Positions 39,392-48,438 of a DNA stretch of 64,000 nt are shown piece by piece. Made by a program: the position numbers and the translations under genes. The notes beneath the pieces are model-generated. The model was not told the origin of the DNA. It saw only the letters and a program-made list of their open reading frames with translations, and did not search any database. The stretch is from Salipiger bermudensis HTCC2601. Lineage in GTDB: Bacteria; Pseudomonadota; Alphaproteobacteria; Rhodobacterales; Rhodobacteraceae. The stretch spans positions 3,952,629 to 4,016,628 of the forward strand of contig NZ_DS022276.1 of assembly GCF_000153725.1 (NCBI RefSeq). Reading direction: 5' to 3'. Numbering within the stretch: position 1 is the stretch's first letter; each line of letters begins with the position of its first letter.

Positions 39392-39565
39392 GGTCATGTC
39401 CTTTCGCGCTCGGGCCCGGAAGCGGGCCCCCCTTGGTTCGGAGGCAGGACATAGGTGCTTTCTGCGCCGCGACAACGCAGGGCCGCGTTGCAGCATGCAC
39501 ATGGGCTGTTCACCCGTGCAGGGGTGTTCTGAAACCGCACACCGAACCATCATCGACAGAAGAAC

Positions 39566-39588
39566 GGCGCGCCCTCGTGAGGCGCGCC
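39566..39588 (-). terminator. Hairpin after the PRC-barrel gene
   Basis: GGCGCGCC-CTCGTGA-GGCGCGCC lies 29 bp downstream of the PRC-barrel stop on the minus strand and is followed by GTTCTTCT. Moderate terminator. Confidence 0.55.
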
Positions 39589-39617
39589 GCAAACATGGTT
39601 CTCCTGGACGGAACGCG

Positions 39618-39941
39618 TCAGTCGTCCCATTCCGGAAGGTCTTCGAGCTCTTCCTCGGTCAGCAGCGTGCTGTAGTTTCCGGCGTCGAAGGTCAGGTCCT
39701 CGAGCGAGACGACGATGTCCTCGTCTCCGATATCGAGGAACCCGCCGGCCTCGACCACGGCTGCCACCGGGATGCCGGTGACATCGACGAGGATCTCCTC
39801 GATCTCGCCGATCTTGTTGCCATCGGGGCCCATCACGTCCGCGTCATCGACGCTGTAGAGGTTGGACATGTCGACGCTCTGCGCCGCGGCGGCGCCGGTC
39901 ATAAGGATCAGGGAGAGGGCGGGAAGAGTGATGTGGCGCAT
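39618..39941 (-). CDS. Secreted PRC-barrel domain protein
   Basis: This 107-residue protein has a signal peptide (MRHITLPALSLILMTGAAAA, cleavage after AAA-Q) and one PRC-barrel domain (about 28-90: DADVMGPDGNKIGEIEEILVDVTG). The C-terminus is acidic. Exported PRC-barrel proteins are common in Rhodobacterales and are linked to envelope stress or surface structure without a known reaction. It is a monocistronic gene with its own hairpin. Confidence 0.88.
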   Translation of the reverse strand: MRHITLPALSLILMTGAAAAQSVDMSNLYSVDDADVMGPDGNKIGEIEEILVDVTGIPVAAVVEAGGFLDIGDEDIVVSLEDLTFDAGNYSTLLTEEELEDLPEWDD

Positions 39942-40062
39942 GGGGCCTCCTGTAACTTGCGTGTCAGGATCTCAATGCGGAGGACCGTGCCCGGGTTCCG
40001 CTCGCGGCCCCGGCACGGCGGTTCCATGCCCCACGGCGCGCTCGGCGCCGATGGGCGCGCTC

Positions 40063-41190
40063 TCAGAGGCGCTCGATATCGCCCTCGGCACGGCCGGCGT
40101 GGAACACAGCCTCCCAGGCATCGAACCGGCCCTCGGCGATGGCCCCACGCATCCCGTCCATGATGTCCTGGAAATATTGCAGGTTGTGCCAGGTCAGCAG
40201 CATCCCCGAAATCATCTCGTGCGAGCGGAACACGTGGTGCAGGTAGGCGCGCGAATAGCCGGTGCAGGCCGGGCAGGAACAGTGTTCGTCCAGCGGCCGC
40301 GGATCATCGGCGTGGCGGGCGTTCTTGATGTTGACCACGCCGCGCCGGGTGAAGGCCTGCCCGGTGCGCCCCGAGCGGGTCGGCAGCACGCAGTCCATCA
40401 TGTCGATGCCGCGCTTGACCGCGCCGACGATGTCGTCGGGCTTGCCAACGCCCATCAGGTAGCGCGGCTTGTCCACCGGCAAGGTGTCCGGCGCGTGATC
40501 GAGACAGCCGAACATCGCCTCCTGCCCCTCGCCCACCGCGAGCCCGCCCACGGCGTAGCCGTCAAAGCCGATCTGTGTCAGCGCCTTGGCGCTCTCCTCG
40601 CGCAGGTCCGGCTCGAGCCCGCCCTGCTGGATGCCGAAGAGCATGTGCCCGGGCCGGTCGCCGAAGGCATCGCGCGAGCGCTGTGCCCAGCGCATCGACA
40701 GGCGCATGCTCTCCTCGAGCCGCTTGCGGTCGGCTGGCAGTGCCGGGCATTCGTCGAAACACATCACGATGTCCGAGCCCAGCAGGCGCTGGATCTCCAT
40801 CGAGCGCTCGGGGGTAAGCATGTGCTTGGAGCCGTCGATATGGCTGCGGAAGCTGACCCCCTCCTCGGTGAGCTTGCGCAGATCCGCGAGGCTCATCACC
40901 TGGAACCCGCCCGAGTCGGTCAGGATCGGCCGGTCCCAATTCATGAACTGGTGCAGCCCGCCCAGCCGCGCGATGCGCTCGGCGGTGGGGCGCAGCATCA
41001 GGTGATAGGTGTTGCCCAGCAGGATGTCGGCCCCGGTGGAGCGGACCTGCTCGGGCAGCATCGCCTTGACGGTGGCAGCGGTGCCCACCGGCATGAAGGC
41101 CGGGGTGCGGATCTCGCCACGCGGGGTCGAGATCACGCCGGTGCGCGCCTTGCCGTCGGTGGCGTGGAGGGTGAAGGAGGTGGTGCTCAT
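40063..41190 (-). CDS. tgt: tRNA-guanine transglycosylase
   Basis: This 375-residue enzyme swaps guanine 34 of GUN tRNAs for preQ1, the step before QueA. It has [16 protein letters not shown], the catalytic-pocket block [19 protein letters not shown], and the zinc ligands in [17 protein letters not shown]. The length equals that of the E. coli enzyme. ATG at 41190, preceded by GGAGG-like sequence. The upstream gene on the plus strand diverges. Confidence 0.97.
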   Translation of the reverse strand: MSTTSFTLHATDGKARTGVISTPRGEIRTPAFMPVGTAATVKAMLPEQVRSTGADILLGNTYHLMLRPTAERIARLGGLHQFMNWDRPILTDSGGFQVMSLADLRKLTEEGVSFRSHIDGSKHMLTPERSMEIQRLLGSDIVMCFDECPALPADRKRLEESMRLSMRWAQRSRDAFGDRPGHMLFGIQQGGLEPDLREESAKALTQIGFDGYAVGGLAVGEGQEAMFGCLDHAPDTLPVDKPRYLMGVGKPDDIVGAVKRGIDMMDCVLPTRSGRTGQAFTRRGVVNIKNARHADDPRPLDEHCSCPACTGYSRAYLHHVFRSHEMISGMLLTWHNLQYFQDIMDGMRGAIAEGRFDAWEAVFHAGRAEGDIERL

Positions 41191-41360
41191 GCCTCTGCTC
41201 TGCCCCAAAGCGCAGGCTTTGCCAAGCCCGCAGCATCGGCACAGCGCCCCTGCCGCCGCAGCGCAACGTCAGGAAACGCCGCGCATTGTAAATTTATAGG
41301 TCGCGTTTACACCTGTGCCCGATCCTGCCCTGACACCCAACGGAACGGAGTTTTCCCTGC

Positions 41361-41663
41361 ATGAACCGACCCTTCGCGCTTGCCTTCGCTGTTGCCATGA
41401 TCTCGCTCACCCCCGCGGCGCAAGCCGCCAACACCGCCTTCGGCCCCAGCCAGAAGACGCTGCGCGCCAACAACGCGAACCCCCATCCCGGCGCATCCTA
41501 CCAGGGCCAGGTCTATGTCACTCCCGGCGGCTGTTCGTATTCGCGGGCGCAGGTGCCGGGCTACAAGCCCACGTGGCACCTGATCCGCAACGGCGCGGCG
41601 GCCGGTCTCACCAACGCCCATCGCCGCTGCCCGACCATGCTGGGCGATTACGAGCGTCTCTGA
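41361..41663 (+). CDS. Small secreted protein
   Basis: This 100-residue protein has a signal peptide (MNRPFALAFAVAMISLTPAAQA, cleavage before ANTAFG). The mature part has two Cys (GGCSYSR, RRCPTM) that could form one disulfide, and several Gly/Asn/His-rich turns. No known domain. It is divergent from tgt, 85 bp before the glycosyltransferase pair on the same strand. Confidence 0.72.
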   Translation: MNRPFALAFAVAMISLTPAAQAANTAFGPSQKTLRANNANPHPGASYQGQVYVTPGGCSYSRAQVPGYKPTWHLIRNGAAAGLTNAHRRCPTMLGDYERL

Positions 41664-41748
41664 CGCCCGCGTCCCCGCTGCACCACCACGCCCGGAAAGC
41701 GCGCCGCCACGATTGCGCGGCGCGCGATCCCGCGCCACTCTCCGCGCC

Positions 41749-43530
41749 ATGAGCAGCGACGACCCCAGCGACGAGACAAGCAAGAGCAATCGGCCCACCT
41801 GGCCCGGCGGCATCGATGCGGTGCTGACCCAGATGGAGGGCCGGCGCGACGCCATCACCTATGCTAGAGGCGAGGCCCCGCCGCCCGCCGATCTCGACCT
41901 CGCCCCGCTGGCCTTGCAGATCGTCGCCGACCCCGAAGATGATCCGTCCGAGGACCGCCCCTTCCGCTCCAGCTATCATCGCAAGCGTTTCGACCTGCGC
42001 CGAGAGCTGCAGGGCCAGAGCGAGCTGGTGTTTCTCAACGGCCTGCTCATCGCCCATCTGCGCAAGCGCGACTTCCCCACGCACCTGCCCGCGCTCTTCC
42101 ATCGGCTCTGGGCCGAACAGGGCGCGCATCTGCTCGACACCCTCGATCCGCGCTGGCTGGTTTCGGCCGTCACCACCTTCGGCGATCACGGGCTGACCGC
42201 CACGCAACGCTCGGTCGGGCTGGCGCTGACCGTGCTCTTCGGCACCATGAAGCTCTACGAAACCGAGCGGCTCTATTCGGGCCAGCCCGCCGACCGACCC
42301 TTTGCGCTCGACCGCAAGGCAGGCGGCAAGCTGCCGCTGAACATGGACGCCTATTCCATCGTCAATGGCGGGCTCGACGTGAACATGATCGGGCGGCTCT
42401 GGATGGAGGCCGAGGCGGACCCGGTGATCGCCCCCCTCGCCCACCACCTGCTCGATCTGCTGATCCACGATGATCGCACGCTGTTCCGCCGGCTGATGGT
42501 CATGCGCAACCGCAAGGCCCGCCAGACGCCCGAGCCCGCCCCCGGCAAGCGCCCCGGCAACCCCGCCCCGGTGCCTGCCGAGACTGCGTCTCTCACGCCC
42601 GAGACCCTGCGCTGGGGGCTGGTCTCGACGATCCGTGCGCCTCTGCCCGTCATTGCGCGGTTCGCCGCCCATCATCTCGAGCTCGGCGCCCAGGCGCTGC
42701 ACATCTATCTCGACGCCCCCGAGGCCGAGACCGCCGCCTTTCTCGAACGCCACCCGAGGATCCACGTCACCCGCTGCGACGACGCGTGGTGGCAGGCAAC
42801 CGGCAAGCCCCGCCCCGAGGCGCACCAGCTGAGGCAGGCCCACAACGCCACCCGCTGCCTGCGCGCTGTGCACGATGAGCTCGACTGGCTCGGCCATATC
42901 GATGCCGACGAGTTCCTGCTCAGCGACCGCCCGGTGGCCGAGCTGCTCTCCGAGGTCTCGCGCGGCCACGCGCTGGCCCGCGTGGCGCCGGTGGAAGCGC
43001 TGGCAAACGACGCGGGCTGGCCGGTGCATTTCAAGCGCACCCATCACCACGCCGGGCAGAAGAAGGCGGTGCTGCAAGAGATCTACCCGACCTTCGGCAT
43101 GCATCTTTATGGCGGTTTCCTGAGCCACACCTCCGGCAAGGTCTTTGCCCGCACCGGCATCCCCGAGACCCGTCTCGGCATCCACACGCTGAAATACCGC
43201 GGCGAGGATGCCAGCAACCGCGCCAAGCTCGAAGGCATCCACCTCGTCCACCTGCACGCACCCAGCTGGCAGCACTTCCGCGACCACCTCGCCTTCCGCC
43301 GCACGCAGGGCTCCTACCGGGCGCGCTCCGAGCGGAAAGAGATGGGACAGGCCAACCTGATCGCCTTTCTTGCAGGGGAAGAGGGCGAGGACGGGCTGCG
43401 GATGCTCTTCGACGAGGTCTGCGCCGACACCCCCGAGCTGCGCGCACGCCTTGCCGCGCATGACATGCTGCTGACCCGCGCCTTCGATCCAGATGCGGCT
43501 GTGGCGCGGATCTTCGGGGCGCTGCCATGA
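41749..43530 (+). CDS. Glycosyltransferase family 2-like protein with a long N-terminal extension
   Basis: This 593-residue protein has a C-terminal GT-A-type domain (about 285-590) related to the Glyco_tranf_2_4/GT92-like group: LVSTIRAPLPVIARFAAHHL, CDDAWWQ, and the metal-binding DxD in GHIDADEFLL, then YGGFLSHTSGKVFAR. The N-terminal 280 residues are an additional domain I do not recognise. The last 4 bp overlap the start of a second glycosyltransferase (ATGA). It probably adds sugar to an envelope or exported polymer. Confidence 0.8.
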   Translation: MSSDDPSDETSKSNRPTWPGGIDAVLTQMEGRRDAITYARGEAPPPADLDLAPLALQIVADPEDDPSEDRPFRSSYHRKRFDLRRELQGQSELVFLNGLLIAHLRKRDFPTHLPALFHRLWAEQGAHLLDTLDPRWLVSAVTTFGDHGLTATQRSVGLALTVLFGTMKLYETERLYSGQPADRPFALDRKAGGKLPLNMDAYSIVNGGLDVNMIGRLWMEAEADPVIAPLAHHLLDLLIHDDRTLFRRLMVMRNRKARQTPEPAPGKRPGNPAPVPAETASLTPETLRWGLVSTIRAPLPVIARFAAHHLELGAQALHIYLDAPEAETAAFLERHPRIHVTRCDDAWWQATGKPRPEAHQLRQAHNATRCLRAVHDELDWLGHIDADEFLLSDRPVAELLSEVSRGHALARVAPVEALANDAGWPVHFKRTHHHAGQKKAVLQEIYPTFGMHLYGGFLSHTSGKVFARTGIPETRLGIHTLKYRGEDASNRAKLEGIHLVHLHAPSWQHFRDHLAFRRTQGSYRARSERKEMGQANLIAFLAGEEGEDGLRMLFDEVCADTPELRARLAAHDMLLTRAFDPDAAVARIFGALP

Positions 43531-44462
43531 TCCGCTGGGGCACCGTCACCACCACCAACGCCGCCCTGCCCGAGATCCTCGACTTCGCCGCCTGGCATCT
43601 CGAGCTCGGGGCGCACCGGCTTTACCTCTATCTCGACGATGCCATGCCAGAGGCGGAGGAGAGGCTGGCCGCCCACCCCAAGATCCGGGTCTTTCGCACC
43701 GATGATGCCTGGTGGGCCAAGCGCAACGGGCGGCCGAAAAAGCATCAGGTCCGGCAGAGCGCCAACGCCCGCCACGCCAACAATCGCAAACCCGAGGTCG
43801 ACTGGCTCGCCCATATCGACACCGACGAGTTCCTGCTGCCCTCGCGCCCCGTGGCCGAGGAGCTGGCCGCCCTGCCCGAGAGCTGCCTCTGCGCCCGCGT
43901 GCGTCCGGTCGAGGCGCTGGCGCCGCTCGAGGCGGGTGCAGAGACCGTCTTCAAGGCCTTCCCCCTCGACCAGCGCGCCCGGCAGGAGGCGGCGGAGGCC
44001 TGCTTTCCCACATGGGGGCGTCATCTGTCGGGCGGGTTCCTGAGCCACGTTGCGGGAAAGCTGTTCTTCCGCCCCGGCACCAAGGGGCTTCAGATCCGCA
44101 TCCACAATGTCGAGCTGGATGGCCAGACCAACCCCGGGCAGGTCGAACTCTCCGGCATCGAACTCGGCCATTTCCACGCCGCCGACAGGGAGCATTTCCT
44201 CCGTCTCTACCGCTTCCGGCTGGCGCAGGGGTCGTACCGGGCCGAGCTGAAGCCGCAGGCGCGCGGTGAAGGGGCTGTCAACCTTCACACCCTCTTCGAG
44301 ATGATCGAAGGCGCGGGCGGCGAAGAGGCGCTGCGGCTGTTCTACGACGAGGTCTGCACCGCACGGCCCGCGCTGCTCGACCAGCTTTCCGCGCGCGGCT
44401 TGCTGCGCCGCCGCTGCATGGATCTCACCGCCCTGCGCCAACGTCATTTCCCCGGCGCCTGA
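43527..44462 (+). CDS. Glycosyltransferase family 2-like protein, paralogue of the preceding gene
   Basis: This 311-residue protein is collinear with the C-terminal half of its neighbour: TVTTTNAALPEILDFAAWHL, TDDAWWAKRNG, the DxD block AHIDTDEFLL, SGGFLSHVAGKLFFR, and FYDEVC near the end. The two therefore arose by duplication, with the first gaining or this one losing the N-terminal domain. The ATGA overlap implies coupled translation, perhaps as a heteromeric or two-step enzyme. Confidence 0.82.
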   Translation: MIRWGTVTTTNAALPEILDFAAWHLELGAHRLYLYLDDAMPEAEERLAAHPKIRVFRTDDAWWAKRNGRPKKHQVRQSANARHANNRKPEVDWLAHIDTDEFLLPSRPVAEELAALPESCLCARVRPVEALAPLEAGAETVFKAFPLDQRARQEAAEACFPTWGRHLSGGFLSHVAGKLFFRPGTKGLQIRIHNVELDGQTNPGQVELSGIELGHFHAADREHFLRLYRFRLAQGSYRAELKPQARGEGAVNLHTLFEMIEGAGGEEALRLFYDEVCTARPALLDQLSARGLLRRRCMDLTALRQRHFPGA

Positions 44463-44716
44463 GCCGCGATCAGCGACAAAGACGCCAACGGCGACGCGAA
44501 CCTGTCGCCGTTCTCAGAACAACCCTTGCGCGACTGTCCCTTCGAGCCCACGATTTCACCCCCAAAATGCCGCGCTGATTGACGTTTCCCCGGTGATTCC
44601 GGTACAAGGCGCCACATTGGGATCGCATCAGCCATCACGTATGGGGCCAACCGGGCCCGATCCAGGACCATTCGCGCGGGCCAAGTCTCAGTGTCCGCAC
44701 CCCAAAACGGACACGC

Positions 44717-46225
44717 ATGACAAAGTTTTCTGATCTCAACCTGAACCCCAAGGTTCTCAAGGCCATCGAAGAAGCGGGCTACGAGACGCCGACGCCGATC
44801 CAGGCCGGCGCCATCCCCCACGCGCTCGAGGGCAAGGACGTGCTGGGCATCGCCCAGACCGGCACCGGCAAGACCGCCAGCTTCACGCTGCCGATGATCA
44901 CCTCGCTGGCGCGTGGCCGCGCCCGCGCCCGGATGCCGCGCAGCCTCGTGCTGTGCCCCACGCGCGAGCTGGCCGCACAGGTGGCCGAGAACTTCGACAC
45001 CTACGCGAAATACGTGAAGCTCACCAAGGCGCTGCTGATCGGCGGCGTGAGCTTCAAGGAACAGGAACAGCTCATCGACAAGGGCGTCGACGTGCTGATC
45101 GCCACCCCCGGCCGTCTGCTCGACCATTTCGAGCGCGGCAAGCTGATCCTCACCGATGTGAAGGTCATGGTGGTGGACGAGGCCGACCGGATGCTCGACA
45201 TGGGCTTCATTCCGGATATCGAGCGGATCTTCTCGCTCACGCCCTTCACCCGCCAGACGCTGTTCTTCTCGGCCACCATGGCCCCCGAGATCGAGCGCAT
45301 CACCAACACCTTCCTGTCGAACCCCGAGCGCATCGAAGTGGCCCGTCAGGCCACCGCGTCCGAAACGATCGAGCAGGGTGCCGTCTTCTTCAAGGGATCG
45401 CGGAAGGACCGCGAGGGCTCGGAGAAGCGCACGGTGCTGCGCCAGCTGATCGATCGCGAGGGCGAGAAATGCACCAACGCCATCGTCTTCTGCAACCGCA
45501 AGGTCGATGTCGACATCGTCGCCAAGTCGCTGAAGAAGTACGGCTACAACGCCGAGCCGATCCACGGTGACCTCGACCAGTCGCAGCGCACGCGCACCCT
45601 CGAAGGGTTCCGCGAAGGCTCGATCCGCCTGCTGATCGCCTCCGACGTGGCGGCCCGCGGCCTCGACGTGCCGAGCGTGAGCCACGTGTTCAACTTCGAC
45701 GTGCCGGGCCATGCCGAGGATTACGTGCACCGCATCGGCCGCACCGGCCGTGCCGGGCGCGAAGGCAAGGCCTTCACCATCGTGGTGCCGCGCGACGAGA
45801 AGAACTTCGAGGATGTGGAGAAACTCCTGCAGAAGGAGATTCCGCGCGTCGAGCTGCCCGGCGTGAAAGCGCCCGCGAAGGCGGAGGCCACCGCCGACGA
45901 AGAGAAGACCGACGCGAAGCCCAAGCGCACCCGCTCGCGGTCGCGCAAGTCCGACAAGTCCGACAAGGTCAACGCCCCTGCCGAGGCGACTGCCGCGGAA
46001 GCCCCTGCCACCGAGGCCCCCGTCGAGGCGCCCGAGGAGAGCAAGGACACCAAGGAGAGCAAGGCCCCGGCGCAGAAGAGCGGCGCCGACAAGCCGCGCT
46101 CGGATCGTGGCCGCTCCGACAAGGGCCGGGGCCGTGGGTCCAAGTCCGACAACAACGTGGTGGGGATGGGCGATCACATGCCCGAGTTCATCGCGCTGAG
46201 CTTCGACGAGCGCCGCGCCAGCTGA
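44717..46225 (+). CDS. DEAD-box RNA helicase (RhlE-like)
   Basis: This 502-residue protein has a full DEAD-box core: Q motif (YETPTPIQ), Walker A AQTGTGKT (46-53), PTRELA, the DEAD box at 154-157, SAT, and HRIGRTGRAG. A low-complexity tail (about 375-502) is rich in Ala, Glu, Lys, Arg and Ser, with SDRGRSDKGRGRG repeats expected to bind RNA. It unwinds RNA in ribosome assembly or decay. A 254-bp upstream gap could hold a long leader, common for such helicases under cold control. Confidence 0.93.
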   Translation: MTKFSDLNLNPKVLKAIEEAGYETPTPIQAGAIPHALEGKDVLGIAQTGTGKTASFTLPMITSLARGRARARMPRSLVLCPTRELAAQVAENFDTYAKYVKLTKALLIGGVSFKEQEQLIDKGVDVLIATPGRLLDHFERGKLILTDVKVMVVDEADRMLDMGFIPDIERIFSLTPFTRQTLFFSATMAPEIERITNTFLSNPERIEVARQATASETIEQGAVFFKGSRKDREGSEKRTVLRQLIDREGEKCTNAIVFCNRKVDVDIVAKSLKKYGYNAEPIHGDLDQSQRTRTLEGFREGSIRLLIASDVAARGLDVPSVSHVFNFDVPGHAEDYVHRIGRTGRAGREGKAFTIVVPRDEKNFEDVEKLLQKEIPRVELPGVKAPAKAEATADEEKTDAKPKRTRSRSRKSDKSDKVNAPAEATAAEAPATEAPVEAPEESKDTKESKAPAQKSGADKPRSDRGRSDKGRGRGSKSDNNVVGMGDHMPEFIALSFDERRAS

Positions 46226-46251
46226 ACCGGCCCTTCTCGACAGAGACACGG

Positions 46252-46279
46252 AAAAGCGGACCCTCGGGTCCGCTTTTTT
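46252..46279 (+). terminator. Terminator of the DEAD-box helicase gene
   Basis: AAGCGGACCC-TC-GGGTCCGCTT is followed by TTTT, 27 bp after the stop. Confidence 0.9.
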
Positions 46280-46566
46280 GCCTTTGTGACACTGAGTAAA
46301 CCGAGCGACCTGCCGCGCCATCGCCTGCCCGCGGGGTGGCGATCCAACCTGCGACCCTCTCGATTTATCCCGGCCAAGTCCGAAGGATCTCTCAACCTCT
46401 TGCTGCCCTCACCAGATCGCCAGCCCGGGGGGCGGGCAGGCGATGGCGCGGCGGCCTTCGGCCTTGATTCCGCGCAGGCTTCGCTCAGATGCAGCCACAA
46501 GGCTCCAAAAGAAAAAGGCGGACCACCCGGCCCGCCTCTTCCGTCTCCAGGGCATCGCCCCGTATC
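46280..46566. other. Intergenic stretch between convergent transcription units
   Basis: No gene is supported. It separates the helicase gene from the end of the ABC importer operon and holds the terminator of that operon at 46512-46537. Confidence 0.6.
46512..46537 (-). terminator. Terminator of the minus-strand amine/opine operon
   Basis: On the minus strand a stem AGGCGG...CCGCCT, with an imperfect GC-rich interior, is followed by TTTTTCTTTT, 30 bp downstream of the ABC ATPase stop. Confidence 0.7.
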
Positions 46567-47649
46567 TCAGTCCCGCAGCACGGCCATGCTGCTCTCGTCC
46601 CAGCCGATCCAGACCGGGGCCTCGCCCACGGACTGGCCGGTATCGGCATCGACATAGGCCTTGAGCGTGGCGCCATTGGCCTCCTCGACCATCAGGTCGA
46701 GCGCCATGCGGCTGCCGAGGAAGGTCTTGCCGACCACCCTGCCCTGCACCGCGTTGGCGGTGGTCGGGCGCTCGGCGTGGAAGCCCAGCCGCTCGAGGCG
46801 CACCGAGGCGGTGATCGCCTCACCGGCCTGCGGCACGCCGCCCGGCGCGTGGCCGCGCAGGGTGTTGCCGAACCAGTCCATCACAACCGCGTTGCCCTCG
46901 GTGCCGCGCAGTTCGCCGGTCAGCAGGTTGGTCTCGCCGATGAACTCGGCCACGAAGCGCGAGGCCGGGTGGAAGTAGAGCTCTTCCGGCGTGCCGTCCT
47001 GCTCCACGTGGCCCTTGTTCATGACCACGATGCGGTCCGACATGGTCAGCGCCTCTTCCTGATCGTGGGTGACGAAGAAGAAGGTCTTGTTGGTGCGGCG
47101 CTGGATCGATTTCAGCTCCTGCTGCACCTGTCCACGCAGCTTGGCGTCGAGCGCGCCCAAAGGCTCGTCGAGCAGCAGCAGCGCCGGATCGGGTGCCAGG
47201 GCGCGGGCCAGCGCCACGCGCTGCCGCTGACCGCCCGAGAGCTGCGCCGGGTAGCGGTCGCCATAAGCGGTCAGCTCGAGAAAGGACATGATCTCGTCCT
47301 GCCGCTTTGCGATCTCGGACTTGCCCATGCCCTTGAGCTCGAGCCCGAAGCCGATGTTCTGGCGCACCGTCATGTGCGGGAACAGCGCGTAGTCCTGGAA
47401 CACCATGTTGACGTTGCGCTTCTCCGGCGGGCGCTTGGTCACATCATCGCCGCGCAGCAGCACCCGGCCGCTGGTCGGCTGCTCGAAGCCGCCGAGGATG
47501 CGCAGCGTGGTCGACTTGCCGCAGCCCGACGGGCCGAGGAAGGTGACGAACTCGCCCTGCGCAATGTCGAGCGTCAGGTTGTCGAGCGCCACGGTGTCGC
47601 CGAAGCGCTTGGTCACGCCTTCGAGGCGGACGAGAGGATCAGAAGACAT
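46567..47649 (-). CDS. ABC importer ATPase, spermidine/putrescine type
   Basis: This 360-residue PotA-like ATPase energises the importer encoded by the next three genes upstream. Walker A is GPSGCGKST, the Q-loop is in MVFQDYALFPHM, the signature is LSGGQRQRVALARAL, Walker B is LLLLDEPLGALD, and there is an H-loop (FVTHDQEEAL). The C-terminal TOBE domain (about 280-355) fits. It lies 3 bp from the permease gene, last in the operon. The polyamine family is clear; the actual substrate is not. Confidence 0.93.
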   Translation of the reverse strand: MSSDPLVRLEGVTKRFGDTVALDNLTLDIAQGEFVTFLGPSGCGKSTTLRILGGFEQPTSGRVLLRGDDVTKRPPEKRNVNMVFQDYALFPHMTVRQNIGFGLELKGMGKSEIAKRQDEIMSFLELTAYGDRYPAQLSGGQRQRVALARALAPDPALLLLDEPLGALDAKLRGQVQQELKSIQRRTNKTFFFVTHDQEEALTMSDRIVVMNKGHVEQDGTPEELYFHPASRFVAEFIGETNLLTGELRGTEGNAVVMDWFGNTLRGHAPGGVPQAGEAITASVRLERLGFHAERPTTANAVQGRVVGKTFLGSRMALDLMVEEANGATLKAYVDADTGQSVGEAPVWIGWDESSMAVLRD

Positions 47650-47652
47650 GGA

Positions 47653-48438
47653 TCAGCTATCCTTGTTCATGCGGCGGGTGAAACGCTCGGCCCAGACGCC
47701 GATCACGGCGGTCAGGACCAGCGCCACGGTCGCGATGGCGTTGATCTCGGGCGACATGCCCGATTTCAGCTTGGCGAAGATCAGCACCGGCAGGGTCGGC
47801 TCGTAGCCACCCAGGAAGAACGAGCGCACGAAATCGTCGAAGCTGAGGAGAAGACAGAAGATGCTCGCGCCCATGATGGCCGGCACGAGATAGGGAAAGG
47901 TGATGCGCAGGAAGGCGATCAGCGGGTCGGCACCGAGGTCGCGGGCGGCCTCGATCTGGCTCTTCGGCAGGGTCGAGAGCCGCGCCATCACCACCAGCAC
48001 CACGAAGGGCACGTTGTGCACCGCGTGGCTCCAGACGATGGCGCCCATGCCCGGCTCGATTCCGAGATAGCGGGCGTAGATCCGGAAGGCGATGGCCGAG
48101 ATGATGCCCGGGATCAGCGCCGGCAGCACGGTCATGCCGAAGATCGCCGCGCGGCCCCAGAACTTGCGCCCCTCGAGCAGCACCGCGATCCAGGTCCCGA
48201 CGATCACCGAGAACACCGTCGAGAGCACCGCGATGGCCACCGAGTAACCGAAGGCGGCCAGCGTCTCGGTGTCGGCGAAGACGCCGGTGTACCAGTCGAG
48301 CGTCCAGGAGCGGATCGGGAAGCCGATGAAGTTGCTGTCCTTGAAACCCATCAGCACCATCAGGATCAGCGGCACGAACACATAGGCCACGAAGGCCCAG
48401 TAGACGCAGGAGAGCAGGATGCGGTTGTGACGGGTCAT
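47653..48438 (-). CDS. ABC importer permease, PotC type
   Basis: This 261-residue inner-membrane permease has six membrane segments and the EAA loop that contacts the ATPase (IEAARDLGADPLIAFLRITFP). Its ATG overlaps the stop of the other permease gene (ATGA at 48435-48438). The N-terminus MTRHNRILLSCVYWAFVAYV matches the family. It forms the channel with the PotB-type subunit. Confidence 0.92.
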   Translation of the reverse strand: MTRHNRILLSCVYWAFVAYVFVPLILMVLMGFKDSNFIGFPIRSWTLDWYTGVFADTETLAAFGYSVAIAVLSTVFSVIVGTWIAVLLEGRKFWGRAAIFGMTVLPALIPGIISAIAFRIYARYLGIEPGMGAIVWSHAVHNVPFVVLVVMARLSTLPKSQIEAARDLGADPLIAFLRITFPYLVPAIMGASIFCLLLSFDDFVRSFFLGGYEPTLPVLIFAKLKSGMSPEINAIATVALVLTAVIGVWAERFTRRMNKDS

